The notes: generated by a model not told the origin, from the letters alone. 64,000 nt of DNA from UBA1413 sp037447215 (GCA_037447215.1 JBBIHB010000008.1:40411-104410); one strand, 5' to 3'. Counted from the stretch's first letter, positions 43,250 to 51,953 are shown. A program made the numbers and translations.

Positions 43250-43816
43250 TTAATCATGAAAGTGCTGTTTGTATAAATATACAATACGTGTTCTTGCACG
43301 TTTAAGGCGCATTTTAACTGCATCTTCACTGATCCTTAGCGTATTGGCTATTTGTTTCAACGACATTTCATCCTGATATTTCATCAGGATCAAAGCTTTT
43401 TCTTCAGGGTGGATCATTTCAAGGATTTTAAGCAGCTTTTCGTACGTTACCCCCGAAAGGTCCTCTTCGGTTTCATCAGGTATTTCTGGAATCTCATTGT
43501 TTTTGTTCCAATCCGGATAATGAAGCTTTTTCTGAAAACGCAGGTAATCGATACAATAGTTATAAGAAATGGAATAAATCCAGGAAGATATGGCAGAGTT
43601 GCCTTTGTATCCGGTTAACTTTTCATAGACTTTCGATAAAATGTCGTTGGTAAATTCTTCCGATTTCTGCCGGTCTTTAATAAAACTGTAAACCTTATCG
43701 AATACTTTGTGATGATACCTTTTGTATAGTATTTCAAAAAGATAGTCTTCACTGTTGTGAATAATCCTATGGGCAAGTTCCTCATCTTTGAGGTGCAGAA
43801 ATGTTTTATCAAGCAT
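43250..43816 (-). CDS. RNA polymerase ECF-type sigma factor
   Basis: 188 residues: region 2 (LFEILYKRYHHKVFDKVYSF and SAISSWIYSISYNYCIDYLR) and region 4 (ALILMKYQDEMSLKQIANTL with SEDAVKMRLKRARTRI). It is a sigma-70 family ECF factor. No anti-sigma factor gene of the usual FecR type is adjacent; the next gene on the strand is a PepSY-like hypothetical. The divergent envelope cassette (44.0-47.4 kb) is a possible regulon, which is inference. Confidence 0.93.
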   Translation of the reverse strand: MLDKTFLHLKDEELAHRIIHNSEDYLFEILYKRYHHKVFDKVYSFIKDRQKSEEFTNDILSKVYEKLTGYKGNSAISSWIYSISYNYCIDYLRFQKKLHYPDWNKNNEIPEIPDETEEDLSGVTYEKLLKILEMIHPEEKALILMKYQDEMSLKQIANTLRISEDAVKMRLKRARTRIVYLYKQHFHD

Positions 43817-43980
43817 ATTTCAGAAATGTAACAGAATATTTTTTAATAATTTTTCTTATCGATTGGTTACTTTTAAAATTTCCTACGTCTTAATGACAAA
43901 TCAACCGGAATGATGAAAATTTTATAAGAGAGTCCGGTTGATTTCGAAAATTGGTTAAACAAAAATAACTTTTAATTGGT

Positions 43981-44577
43981 ATGAAAAACAAATTTGCTTT
44001 CGCTATTTTGATGTTCAGTGTTGTTGTATTGCTGAGCAGTTGTGCTAAAGTTCCTCAGGCGGAATTAGATGCAGCAAAAGCTGCAATTGAAGATGCAAGG
44101 TCATCGGGTGCTGATCTTTATGTGCCGGCTGAATTCAATGCAATGCAGGATTCATTGAATGCTGTCAGTGCTCTTATTGAAGCCCGTAAGGGAAAAATGT
44201 TTGCCAGCTTTGCCGATGTAAAAACCAAATTGGCACAAATCAACGAAATGTCGTTAACCGTAAAAGCCAATACTGAAACCCGTAAGGCTGAAGTACAGGC
44301 CGAAGTGGATGCTCTTATGGCCGAAGTTAGCACATTGGTTGCTGAAGCTAAAAACCTAGTTGCAAAAGCACCTAAAGGGAAAGAAGGTAAAGCTGCTGTT
44401 GATGCTATTGCTGCCGAAATTGGAACAGTGGAAACGGCAACAACCGAAGCAACAGCCCTGGTCGAGCAGGGAAAATGGATAGAAGCCAACGATAAACTGA
44501 AAGCAGCAAAAGAAAAAGTAACTGCGATTACAACTGAATTACAAACAGTTATTGACAAATTCAAAGGTAGAAGATAA
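43981..44577 (+). CDS. DUF4398-like coiled-coil lipoprotein
   Basis: 198 residues. Lipobox LLSSC near residue 21, then ARSSGADLYVPAEFNAMQDS typical of DUF4398, and long Ala/Glu/Lys-rich coiled-coil helices (residues 80-195). It heads a same-strand run with two L,D-transpeptidases and a membrane protein. The N-terminal part of the next gene (AMENLAEARNGGALQYAPEK) resembles this domain, which suggests a shared origin or interaction. A terminator at 44612 separates it in part from the next gene. Confidence 0.85.
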   Translation: MKNKFAFAILMFSVVVLLSSCAKVPQAELDAAKAAIEDARSSGADLYVPAEFNAMQDSLNAVSALIEARKGKMFASFADVKTKLAQINEMSLTVKANTETRKAEVQAEVDALMAEVSTLVAEAKNLVAKAPKGKEGKAAVDAIAAEIGTVETATTEATALVEQGKWIEANDKLKAAKEKVTAITTELQTVIDKFKGRR

Positions 44578-44611
44578 TTTTTTTTTGATTTTTGTTTGTT
44601 TCATTGGTGCT

Positions 44612-44642
44612 CCCCGGAGTTAATCTGCTCCGGGGTTTTTTT
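44612..44642 (+). terminator. Intrinsic terminator between the DUF4398-like gene and the first L,D-transpeptidase
   Basis: CCCCGGAG (44612-44619) pairs with CTCCGGGG (44628-44635), followed by seven T residues. The next ATG is at 44654, so read-through or a start inside the T run is likely needed. Confidence 0.8.
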
Positions 44643-44653
44643 AGTTTTGTTAA

Positions 44654-45805
44654 ATGATCAGAATCAGAAAATTAAGAATCAGGATTGGTTATAGCCTTTT
44701 TACTCTGGTTGTAGTTATTACAATTGTTTCGGTATTATTCTATATTTTCATTCCCGAAACCCCCGATCAGGCAATTAATACTGCAATGGAAAATCTTGCT
44801 GAGGCTCGAAATGGAGGTGCGCTTCAATATGCACCCGAGAAATTCAGTAAAGCCAGTTCATATTACGATTCAGCAATGTGGGCCTGGCAAAACCAAAACC
44901 AGCGTTTTATTTTATTGCGCGATTATTCCAGGGTTGTTTATTTTGCCGTTTTATCTTCCGATGCATCGCTCGAATCCATAAAACTTGCCTCACGAAATTC
45001 GTTGAATGCCAATCAGGAAACTGCATCTAAGTATGAACACTTGAAAGAAATGCTTCGGCAAATTGGCTTGTTGTATTCATCCCTTCCTTTTCCTGATTCA
45101 TTCCGCGACCAGTATAGCCGGGCCAAACTGATGCTCAGTGAAGCAAAAGTGGCTAGGGATAAAGGTGATTACGGAAAAGCAGCAGAAATCATGAATAATG
45201 TTGATCAACACATCATAAAAATTGAAAATCTGGCTGAAAATCGAATGATAGAATATTTTGAATCCTTCGATCATTGGGAAAACCTTTATAAATCTGCCCT
45301 GCAGGTATCAGAAAGAAACAATGCACCTCTCATTGTAGTGGATAAATTAAGCAGGGAATTGAAGCTTTATAAGGATGGTAAACTGAAAAATACTTTTCAT
45401 GCCGAATTTGGCCCAAACTGGATTGGGGATAAAAACCACCAGGGTGACCAGGCAACTCCCGAAGGAAGCTACCTTGTAGTAAGAAAAAAAGAGAAACGGC
45501 AAACCAGATATTACAAGGCATTATTGTTGAACTACCCCAACAGCGATGATTTGGAGAGATACCGTAACAACATAAAAAATGGCGTTATACCAAAGCATAT
45601 TGATGTGGGTGGATTAATCGAAATTCATGGACATGGAGGACAGGGTTTCAACTGGACTAACGGATGTGTGGCACTAACCGACCACGAAATGGACTTTGTA
45701 TTTAGGAACACTTCGGTTAACACCCCAGTTATTATTGTTGGATCATTAAAACCTTACAAAGAGTGGCGCAGTAAAACGCTTGCCGAAAGTCATAATTTGG
45801 ATTGA
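44654..45805 (+). CDS. L,D-transpeptidase with N-terminal DUF4398-like helices
   Basis: 383 residues. N-terminal transmembrane helix at about 13-36; helices (37-220) include AMENLAEARNGGALQYAPEK like the upstream lipoprotein; the YkuD domain follows from about 225. Catalytic motif: IHGHGGQGFNWTNGCVALTD near residues 323-342 with His and Cys intact. YkuD enzymes form 3-3 peptide crosslinks or attach lipoproteins to peptidoglycan. It is followed after 30 bases by a second, shorter YkuD protein. Confidence 0.9.
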   Translation: MIRIRKLRIRIGYSLFTLVVVITIVSVLFYIFIPETPDQAINTAMENLAEARNGGALQYAPEKFSKASSYYDSAMWAWQNQNQRFILLRDYSRVVYFAVLSSDASLESIKLASRNSLNANQETASKYEHLKEMLRQIGLLYSSLPFPDSFRDQYSRAKLMLSEAKVARDKGDYGKAAEIMNNVDQHIIKIENLAENRMIEYFESFDHWENLYKSALQVSERNNAPLIVVDKLSRELKLYKDGKLKNTFHAEFGPNWIGDKNHQGDQATPEGSYLVVRKKEKRQTRYYKALLLNYPNSDDLERYRNNIKNGVIPKHIDVGGLIEIHGHGGQGFNWTNGCVALTDHEMDFVFRNTSVNTPVIIVGSLKPYKEWRSKTLAESHNLD

Positions 45806-45835
45806 TATCCTGAAATTTTAATAACTATAAAAGAA

Positions 45836-46561
45836 ATGAATCCGTTGACAGAAAATAAAAAACTTTCATTAAGCTATCTGTTAACCCAGGAAAAGGTTAA
45901 GAAGGCCATATTTCCTTCTTTAAAAATTGCCGGAGCAGTCTTCGCTTATTTTCTGTTTTTACCTTTTCTGTTGTTTGTATCCCCTTTCATTGCCGAAAGA
46001 TTTGTACCGGTTGTCAGGTCTGGAAATATTGTGGAACATGATGCTGTTTCATCGAAAAGGATTGCAGCATTACAGAATGATATCCGTAATCTCGAACGTA
46101 GGATTGAACGTTTGACTCCTGGCAATGCCTATCTGGTGGTAAATACTACCGAAAACCGTTTTGCATTGTACCGGAACCGACAATTAGTAAAGGAAGGAAT
46201 GTGCTCAACAGGCAGCATGATCAGCCTTGAAGGGGAGGGCGACCAGAGATGGTTTTTCCGGACTCCCCGGGGCGACTTCAGGGTGCAGGCCAAACTCGAG
46301 AATCCGGTTTGGCGGAAACCCGACTGGGCTTTTGTGGAAGATGGCCTTCCTGTTCCTCCCCCCGATCATCCGTCGAGGTACGAAAGAGGTGTACTGGGTG
46401 ATTATGCCTTGACACTCGGCGATGGATATATGATTCACGGTACGCTTTATCAAAGGCTCATAGGATTGCCCGTAACCCATGGTTGTATTCGAATGCTCGA
46501 TGATGACCTTGAGGCGGTTTTCCAATCACTTCCGGTTGGGGCTAAAGTGTTTATTTACTAG
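45836..46561 (+). CDS. L,D-transpeptidase, membrane-anchored
   Basis: 241 residues with a transmembrane helix near 30-53. YkuD domain from about residue 98 (AYLVVNTTENRFALYRNRQL), with VKEGMCSTGSM and the catalytic motif PVTHGCIRM near the end (His and Cys intact). A second transpeptidase beside the 383-residue one suggests parallel crosslinking activity. Start ATG 45836 is 30 bases after the previous stop. Confidence 0.92.
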   Translation: MNPLTENKKLSLSYLLTQEKVKKAIFPSLKIAGAVFAYFLFLPFLLFVSPFIAERFVPVVRSGNIVEHDAVSSKRIAALQNDIRNLERRIERLTPGNAYLVVNTTENRFALYRNRQLVKEGMCSTGSMISLEGEGDQRWFFRTPRGDFRVQAKLENPVWRKPDWAFVEDGLPVPPPDHPSRYERGVLGDYALTLGDGYMIHGTLYQRLIGLPVTHGCIRMLDDDLEAVFQSLPVGAKVFIY

Positions 46562-46579
46562 ATAATTATCCTGAAAAAG

Positions 46580-47356
46580 ATGAATGAAAAAACAAAAAAG
46601 GTTTTAAGGCTCGTTTTTCTGAATGGAGTACCAATTGCACTGGTAATTTATTTTCTTGTATTTACCGGTTTCTATATTTCTGCGCTCCAAAGCAAACTTT
46701 CGCAGTGGAACTATGCCGGGACTGGTATAAATGACACTCTGATATACTCCGCTGAAGAATGGAATCTTATTCATCAGAAATCTTTTCTGAATGCCCGGTT
46801 AACGTTGTCGAAGGGCGACTCCATCGGATTAACGGTTAACCTGGTTGACAGCCTGGTGCAACTCGAAATGAAAGGGGTTGTATTGAGGCAGGTGAAATTT
46901 CAAAAAGCCGAAATGTCGAGGTTCTTTAAGGGTATCAAACCTGATGCTTATGCCCATCACTTTTCGAAACCCTTCAACATTACCGAAATTGAGGGAACTA
47001 TTGAAAAAAATCCGGTCATTGTGCGGAAAGTTCCTAAGGATACTATAGAAGCGGCGCAGTCTGTAATAAAAATTGATACCACCAAATCTGAATTTATCGA
47101 GTGGCATTTGCTTCTCGACAGTGCCCTGATTGTCAGTATTGTACAATCGGATGAATTTGATAAGAAATTTGATGGCTCGTTATTGAGTTATCGATTGAGA
47201 CGGCACATGAAAACTTTGAAGTCGGTTAACCATGATGTGCTTCGGTTCCGGAAACCCGATTATTTGCCCGAAATAACAGTTTTTATACCTGCAAATGAGG
47301 CGAAATCATTTTTCAGGGCATTGCCTCCCAATGGCCGGTTTGTATTAAGGTTGTAA
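46580..47356 (+). CDS. Membrane-anchored protein of unknown function
   Basis: 258 residues, one transmembrane helix at about 12-34 (FLNGVPIALVIYFLVFTGFYI), then a soluble part predicted to be outside the cytoplasm. No motif I recognise; no catalytic HxGC motif. It follows the second L,D-transpeptidase by 18 bases and is therefore likely to act with it, for instance as a partner or regulator. Confidence 0.72.
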   Translation: MNEKTKKVLRLVFLNGVPIALVIYFLVFTGFYISALQSKLSQWNYAGTGINDTLIYSAEEWNLIHQKSFLNARLTLSKGDSIGLTVNLVDSLVQLEMKGVVLRQVKFQKAEMSRFFKGIKPDAYAHHFSKPFNITEIEGTIEKNPVIVRKVPKDTIEAAQSVIKIDTTKSEFIEWHLLLDSALIVSIVQSDEFDKKFDGSLLSYRLRRHMKTLKSVNHDVLRFRKPDYLPEITVFIPANEAKSFFRALPPNGRFVLRL

Positions 47357-47368
47357 GTGCCGGTTACG

Positions 47369-47470
47369 TCAGATATACATCAACAGGATCAACAAAATCA
47401 GGATAATGACAATACTGATGATAAATGCAGTCTGATTCCCTTTGCGCTGTATTTGTTTGGTTTTATCCAT
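47369..47470 (-). CDS. Putative small membrane protein (33 residues)
   Basis: A minus-strand frame reads MDKTKQIQRKGNQTAFIISI, then VIILILLILLMYI: a short basic head and one hydrophobic helix, as in single-span microproteins. Start ATG at 47470, stop TGA at 47369-47371. A -7-like TATATTTG sits at 47526-47533 on the minus strand, 55 bases upstream. It is convergent with the envelope cassette. No family recognised; the frame is short enough to be chance. Confidence 0.4.
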   Translation of the reverse strand: MDKTKQIQRKGNQTAFIISIVIILILLILLMYI

Positions 47471-47653
47471 ATCTCAATATTTATTAGATTTTATTTTTCA
47501 GTTGTTCAGTTAGACAAAATGCCACCAAATATACTTCAACATTTGATTGATTATTCATTTTACCTCTTCATTTTTTGTCATTAAGTTTCAAATTATTCTT
47601 TAAAATCGTTATGAATTAAAGTGTAAAATAATTGATAATTTCGATTTTAATAT

Positions 47654-47707
47654 ATTGATAATCAATTAAAAATAGATTATTTGATATCGTATGTGTTGTA
47701 TAACACA
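47654..47707 (+). promoter_or_regulatory. Palindromes in the AT-rich leader of the octaheme cytochrome gene
   Basis: The 355 bases between 47471 and 47825 are AT-rich and hold no gene I can support. Two palindromes stand out: ATTGATAATCAAT (47654-47666; arms TTGAT/ATCAA, FNR-like but with a 1-base spacer) and TGTGTT-GTAT-AACACA (47692-47707, a Crp/Fnr-like 6+4+6 pattern). Another ATTGATA lies upstream at 47630. A Crp/Fnr protein is encoded at 59.0 kb. Operator function is a guess. Confidence 0.35.
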
Positions 47708-47825
47708 ATTTTGGACGTGTAGAAATATGTAGATAATTAGATACTTTTACTGCCATTTATGAGAAATTAAAAGAATGGATAGTTCCTTTTGAATGATTAA
47801 CAGATAAATTTAGCCAGTTTATAAC

Positions 47826-49433
47826 ATGAAAAGGACAATATTTACAATCATTCTCCTGGTAATAGTTGGATTGTTGCTCATCAATATTTTCAACCGGGAA
47901 GATGAATACTACAACCTCAAACTTGAAAAACTAAAACAGGAATACGCCATCAAACCTGTATCTTCCATTGATCACAGTAAGTTGCCTGCTTTACAACGCG
48001 AATTCAATTCCCCTCAGGAGGTTACTGAGACATGTATATCGTGCCATACCGAACGGCACAAGGAGGTAATGCAATCAGCGCACTGGAACTGGGAACGTGT
48101 GGCCTATATTGAAGGTCGGGGCATAGCAGCAGCTGGAAAGATAAATGTATTAAATAACTTCTGTCTTGGGGCACAGTCAAATGAACTTGCATGCGCGGCC
48201 TGTCATATTGGGTTTGGAATGACCAACGACCATTTCGACTTTGAAAATGCCCGGAATGTAGATTGTATGGTATGTCACGATAACAGCGATGAATATCATA
48301 AAGGTTCGGCAATGGCTGGTTACCCGGCGCGTGACGTAAACCTGACAAAAGTTGCCCAGAGTGTCGGGACTCCGCAGCGGATCAACTGCGGAAGTTGTCA
48401 TTTTTATAGTGGAGGGGGTAACAATGTGAAGCATGGCGATTTGGAAGTGGCTCAACTTGCAACCGACCGGAATGTGGATGTACACATGGCTGCCAACGGG
48501 ATGAATATGACTTGCGTGGCTTGTCATACAGCCGAAAACCACCAGATAAAAGGACGGTTATATTCTGTTTCATCCGAAAATACCAATCGCGCTACCTGCG
48601 AACAATGCCACACCAACACTCCCCATTTTGATAATATTTTAAACCGGCATAATGCAAAAGTATCGTGCCAGGCTTGTCACATTCCGGTTTATGCCAAAGT
48701 AAACCCCACCAAAATGAGCTGGATATGGTCAGAGGCAGGTCAATTGCGCAATGGTGAGCCATATAAAGAATTCAATGCCGACAGTACGGAGGAATACCAA
48801 TCGATAAAAGGACGGTTTAAATGGGCAAAGAATGTGAAGCCTGACTACATCTGGTTTAATGGAACTGCCGACCATTATCTTCTTGGCGACACTATAAAAT
48901 CGGTTCCGGTACTGATGAATACCCTATATGGGTCGCATAACGACAGAGAATCTAAAATTGTGCCGGTGAAAATCCATACCGGCGACCAGATTTATGATAC
49001 CAAGTATAAAACCCTTATTCAGCCAAAAACATTTTCGGTTGCGGAGGGAGACAGTGGTTACTGGAAAAATTTTGACTGGCACCTTGCAGCAACTGCAGGA
49101 ATGGAGAGGGTAGGATTACCTTACAGCGGGGAATACGATTTTGTAGAAACTGTAATGTATTGGCCTGTAAATCACATGGTAGCGCCAAAAGATCAGGCTG
49201 TTGGATGTGCCGAATGCCATACCCGTAATGAGGGGCGTTTGGCCAATCTTTCTGGCTTTTATTTGCCCGGGCGCGACTATCACAAAAACCTCGACAGGTT
49301 TGGGGCATTGATTTTCTTTGGTGCTTTGCTTGCCGTTGTTTTGCATGCAATTTCAAGGGTGGTTGTATCTATCAGGCGAAGAGAATACAACACCGATGTA
49401 ATTGACTACAATACTGACAATAATAACATGTAA
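47826..49433 (+). CDS. Octaheme c-type cytochrome, tetrathionate reductase family
   Basis: 535 residues. N-terminal helix or signal anchor (7-21), then eight CxxCH motifs at residues 70, 123, 147, 188, 230, 258, 281 and 461, and a C-terminal transmembrane helix (about 493-513). The number of hemes and the FNGTADHYLLGD segment match octaheme tetrathionate reductase (OTR)-type proteins, periplasmic enzymes able to reduce tetrathionate, nitrite and hydroxylamine. A cytochrome b gene follows by 29 bases, a likely quinol link. The substrate is unconfirmed. Start ATG 47826. Confidence 0.88.
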   Translation: MKRTIFTIILLVIVGLLLINIFNREDEYYNLKLEKLKQEYAIKPVSSIDHSKLPALQREFNSPQEVTETCISCHTERHKEVMQSAHWNWERVAYIEGRGIAAAGKINVLNNFCLGAQSNELACAACHIGFGMTNDHFDFENARNVDCMVCHDNSDEYHKGSAMAGYPARDVNLTKVAQSVGTPQRINCGSCHFYSGGGNNVKHGDLEVAQLATDRNVDVHMAANGMNMTCVACHTAENHQIKGRLYSVSSENTNRATCEQCHTNTPHFDNILNRHNAKVSCQACHIPVYAKVNPTKMSWIWSEAGQLRNGEPYKEFNADSTEEYQSIKGRFKWAKNVKPDYIWFNGTADHYLLGDTIKSVPVLMNTLYGSHNDRESKIVPVKIHTGDQIYDTKYKTLIQPKTFSVAEGDSGYWKNFDWHLAATAGMERVGLPYSGEYDFVETVMYWPVNHMVAPKDQAVGCAECHTRNEGRLANLSGFYLPGRDYHKNLDRFGALIFFGALLAVVLHAISRVVVSIRRREYNTDVIDYNTDNNNM

Positions 49434-49462
49434 GCTGTGGAAATCAAGATTAATCTGCAATT

Positions 49463-50131
49463 ATGAAACGAGTATATGTATATAAGGGCTTTGAACGTTT
49501 CTGGCACTGGACCCAGGCTTCGCTCATTATTTTTCTGGCCTTAACAGGATTCGAGGTACACGGGACTTTCGATATTATAGGTTTCGAACATGCAGCCCGT
49601 TATCACAGGGTTGCATCATGGATGCTAATAGGTTTGATTGTATTCGCTATTTTCTGGCATTTTGTAACCGGCGAATGGAAACAATACATTCCAACTACCT
49701 CAAAATTGGTCGAGCAGATCAGGTTCTACAGCATTGGAATGTTCAGGGGCGAAAAGCATCCTACACGAAAAACTGAAGTAAGGAAACTTAATCCTCTTCA
49801 ACGGTTGGTTTATCTGGGATTCAAGCTGGTGCTTGTACCAATAACAATTGTATCGGGTATGCTTTATATGTTCCATAAAACAATCGATAAAAATAATATA
49901 GTGGTTATCAGCGATTTTTCGCTTGATTCGATTGCATTCTGGCATACTTTGGGAGCCATTCTTCTGATGGTTTTTCTGGTTGTGCATGTTTACATGACAA
50001 CTACCGGTCATACTCCAACCTCGAATATACAAGCTATGATTACCGGCTACGAAGACCTCGAGGAGGAAGAGGAGCCTGTTTCATCAGAACCGGCTTCAAC
50101 AAAAAAAGTGATTCAAAAATCAAAAAAATAA
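49463..50131 (+). CDS. Membrane cytochrome b (b561-like) electron-transfer subunit
   Basis: 222 residues, four predicted helices at about 17-33, 50-68, 115-135 and 158-180. Candidate heme-ligand histidines: His15 (FERFWHW), histidines at AARYHRVASW and IFWHFVTGEW, and the last helices with AFWHTLG and FLVVHVYMT. This matches cytochrome b561/formate-dehydrogenase-gamma-like quinol dehydrogenases. The C-terminal tail is acidic and Lys-rich. It is coupled to the octaheme cytochrome (29-base gap) and likely carries electrons from menaquinol. Confidence 0.85.
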   Translation: MKRVYVYKGFERFWHWTQASLIIFLALTGFEVHGTFDIIGFEHAARYHRVASWMLIGLIVFAIFWHFVTGEWKQYIPTTSKLVEQIRFYSIGMFRGEKHPTRKTEVRKLNPLQRLVYLGFKLVLVPITIVSGMLYMFHKTIDKNNIVVISDFSLDSIAFWHTLGAILLMVFLVVHVYMTTTGHTPTSNIQAMITGYEDLEEEEEPVSSEPASTKKVIQKSKK

Positions 50132-50137
50132 TAACAC

Positions 50138-50656
50138 ATGCAGGCAAAACCATTTATGAATCCATACCTGGCCGGATTTTTATTAGGCCTGGTACTTTTG
50201 GCCACCATTTACATTACAGGTCGTGGACTTGGTGCCAGTGGGGCATTCAAAAGTGTAATCATTGCCACTGTCGATAAAGTGGCTCCGAACCATACTGAAA
50301 ATACAGCATTTTACCAGGATTTCAGGGAAACTAATCCCGAAGGGCCCTGGAAAAATTTTCTGGTTTTTGAAATTATCGGGGTATTAATAGGTGCATTCTT
50401 TTCGGGAGTGCTGGCCAATCGGACAGGTCTCAAGCTGGAAAAAGGACCGCGTATTACCAATACAACAAGGGTCATCGCTGCCATAATCGGAGGTGCCTTG
50501 TTTGGTTTTGGCTCGCAACTGGGAAGGGGTTGTACCAGTGGATCGGCTTTAAGCGGAATGGCAGTGCTGTCTCTCGGAGGCATTCTTACCATGCTCGCCA
50601 TTTTTGGTGCGGCATACTCATTGGCTTATTTCTTTCGTAAACTTTGGTTAAAATAG
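50138..50656 (+). CDS. YeeE/YedE-family sulfur transporter, N-terminal half-like
   Basis: 172 residues, about four helices: NPYLAGFLLGLVLLATIYIT, a long loop, FLVFEIIGVLIGAFFSGVLA and the diagnostic GCTSGSALSGMAVLSLGG with its cysteine. This family takes up thiosulfate or other sulfur compounds (YeeE, TsuA). Size is half of a full TsuA; the next gene carries the second half. The 7-base gap and shared direction suggest the two products associate. Confidence 0.88.
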   Translation: MQAKPFMNPYLAGFLLGLVLLATIYITGRGLGASGAFKSVIIATVDKVAPNHTENTAFYQDFRETNPEGPWKNFLVFEIIGVLIGAFFSGVLANRTGLKLEKGPRITNTTRVIAAIIGGALFGFGSQLGRGCTSGSALSGMAVLSLGGILTMLAIFGAAYSLAYFFRKLWLK

Positions 50657-50663
50657 CAATCGT

Positions 50664-51860
50664 ATGGGACCATTAGTACCGTTTATTATCAGTGAAGAGT
50701 TCAGCCTCATTATAGCGCTGCTCATTGGGATTGCTTTCGGTTTTGTTCTCGAACAGGCCGGGTTTTCATCTACCAAAAAACTGGTTGGCCTCTTTTATGG
50801 ATATGATTTCACCGTTTTAAGGGTATTCTTTACAGCCGGTGTTACAGCCATGGCTGGTGTACTCATTTTGGGGCATTATGGACTGCTCGAACTGGATGTG
50901 ATCTATGTTAACCCGACATTTGTTAAATCCGCTCTGTTGGGTGGATCTATCATGGGTGCCGGATTTATTATCGGAGGCTTTTGTCCCGGCACAAGTGTTT
51001 GTGCCCTCGCGGTGGGGAAACTCGATGGCCTGGCCTTCATCGGAGGTTCACTTATTGGTGTGTTTGCCTTTACAGAAGGTTTTCCGTTGATTGAAAATAT
51101 ATACGAAGCCAACAATCTGGGTCAGGTGAAAATTTCGACTTATCTGGGATTGTCAGATGTTACCTTTGGATTTTTACTTGCGGCAATGGCAGTAGGTGCT
51201 TTTGTTGCTACCTGGTTTATCGAAAACCGTGTCAATAAGCGGGCTTCAGTAATTGATAAAAGGATAAAATACAAATATGCATTGGCAACATTTACCCTGT
51301 TTGTTGTATTGGGTGTTGTAGCTTTTTTGCCCGGTAGGTACGACATCATCAACAAGCGGATTGCAGAGGCCAAACGGCAGCAAACTTGTGTATTTAAAGA
51401 AATTTCGGCGGACAGGCTTGCAAATGAAATCGTCAAAAACTACTATAAATTAAATATTATCGATGTTCGTTCTCCCGAAGAGTTTGAAATATTTCATATA
51501 CCCATGGCCATCAATATCCCATTTGACCAAATGATGGAAAGGCAGTATGAACCTCTTTTCAGACAGAAGTTAAAAATCAATATTTTTTATGCCGATAATG
51601 ATACACTGGTGCGAAAGGCTTGCCTGAAAGCTAAATTTATCGGGAAATCGGAGAATTACATCCTTCGTGAGAAAGCATCGGATTTCAGGGCAATGTTTTT
51701 TGATCTGGAAGAACCCCCTGCAAATTCACCTAAATTGGTAATGGATATTTACCATTTCAGGGCACAATCGGCTGCAGGAATGCAAAATCTTATGGATGCC
51801 CTGAAGAATATTGGTGCGCCTGTGAAACGCGAAGTGGTTGCTGTGAGGGGCGGATGTTGA
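50664..51860 (+). CDS. YeeE/YedE-family transporter fused to a rhodanese-like domain
   Basis: 398 residues. Helices from about 10 to 222 include GGFCPGTSVCALAVGK with Cys107 and Cys113, the YeeE/YedE signature. Residues 245-398 are a rhodanese-like domain (ISADRLANEIVK, NIIDVRSPEEFEIFHIPMAI). The rhodanese active-site loop reads IFYADND (Ala310), where YC is normal, so the usual persulfide cysteine is missing. Cys320 and the C-terminal Cys398 (VRGGC) are present. A sulfur-handling role is likely but not by the classical rhodanese reaction. Ends before a sigma-54 regulator. Confidence 0.85.
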   Translation: MGPLVPFIISEEFSLIIALLIGIAFGFVLEQAGFSSTKKLVGLFYGYDFTVLRVFFTAGVTAMAGVLILGHYGLLELDVIYVNPTFVKSALLGGSIMGAGFIIGGFCPGTSVCALAVGKLDGLAFIGGSLIGVFAFTEGFPLIENIYEANNLGQVKISTYLGLSDVTFGFLLAAMAVGAFVATWFIENRVNKRASVIDKRIKYKYALATFTLFVVLGVVAFLPGRYDIINKRIAEAKRQQTCVFKEISADRLANEIVKNYYKLNIIDVRSPEEFEIFHIPMAINIPFDQMMERQYEPLFRQKLKINIFYADNDTLVRKACLKAKFIGKSENYILREKASDFRAMFFDLEEPPANSPKLVMDIYHFRAQSAAGMQNLMDALKNIGAPVKREVVAVRGGC

Positions 51861-51898
51861 ATTGTGGGTTCTATGTTCCCCCTAAATGCATGATTAAA

Positions 51899-51929
51899 TT
51901 GCGGTTTTTCGGCACTCTTCTTATTTTTG
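51899..51929 (+). promoter_or_regulatory. Promoter of the sigma-54 activator gene
   Basis: TTG (51899-51901), 20 bases, then TATTTTTG (51922-51929). The ATG at 51954 is 25 bases downstream. The upstream in-frame codon at 51927 lies within the -7 box and is not the start. Confidence 0.7.
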
Positions 51930-51953
51930 TGGCAAATTAATAAACAAAACAGC

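Noticed and set aside
47357..47584. A 75-codon plus-strand frame after the envelope cassette
   Set aside because: No start context or domain; it covers the reverse of a better-supported short membrane frame and low-complexity sequence.
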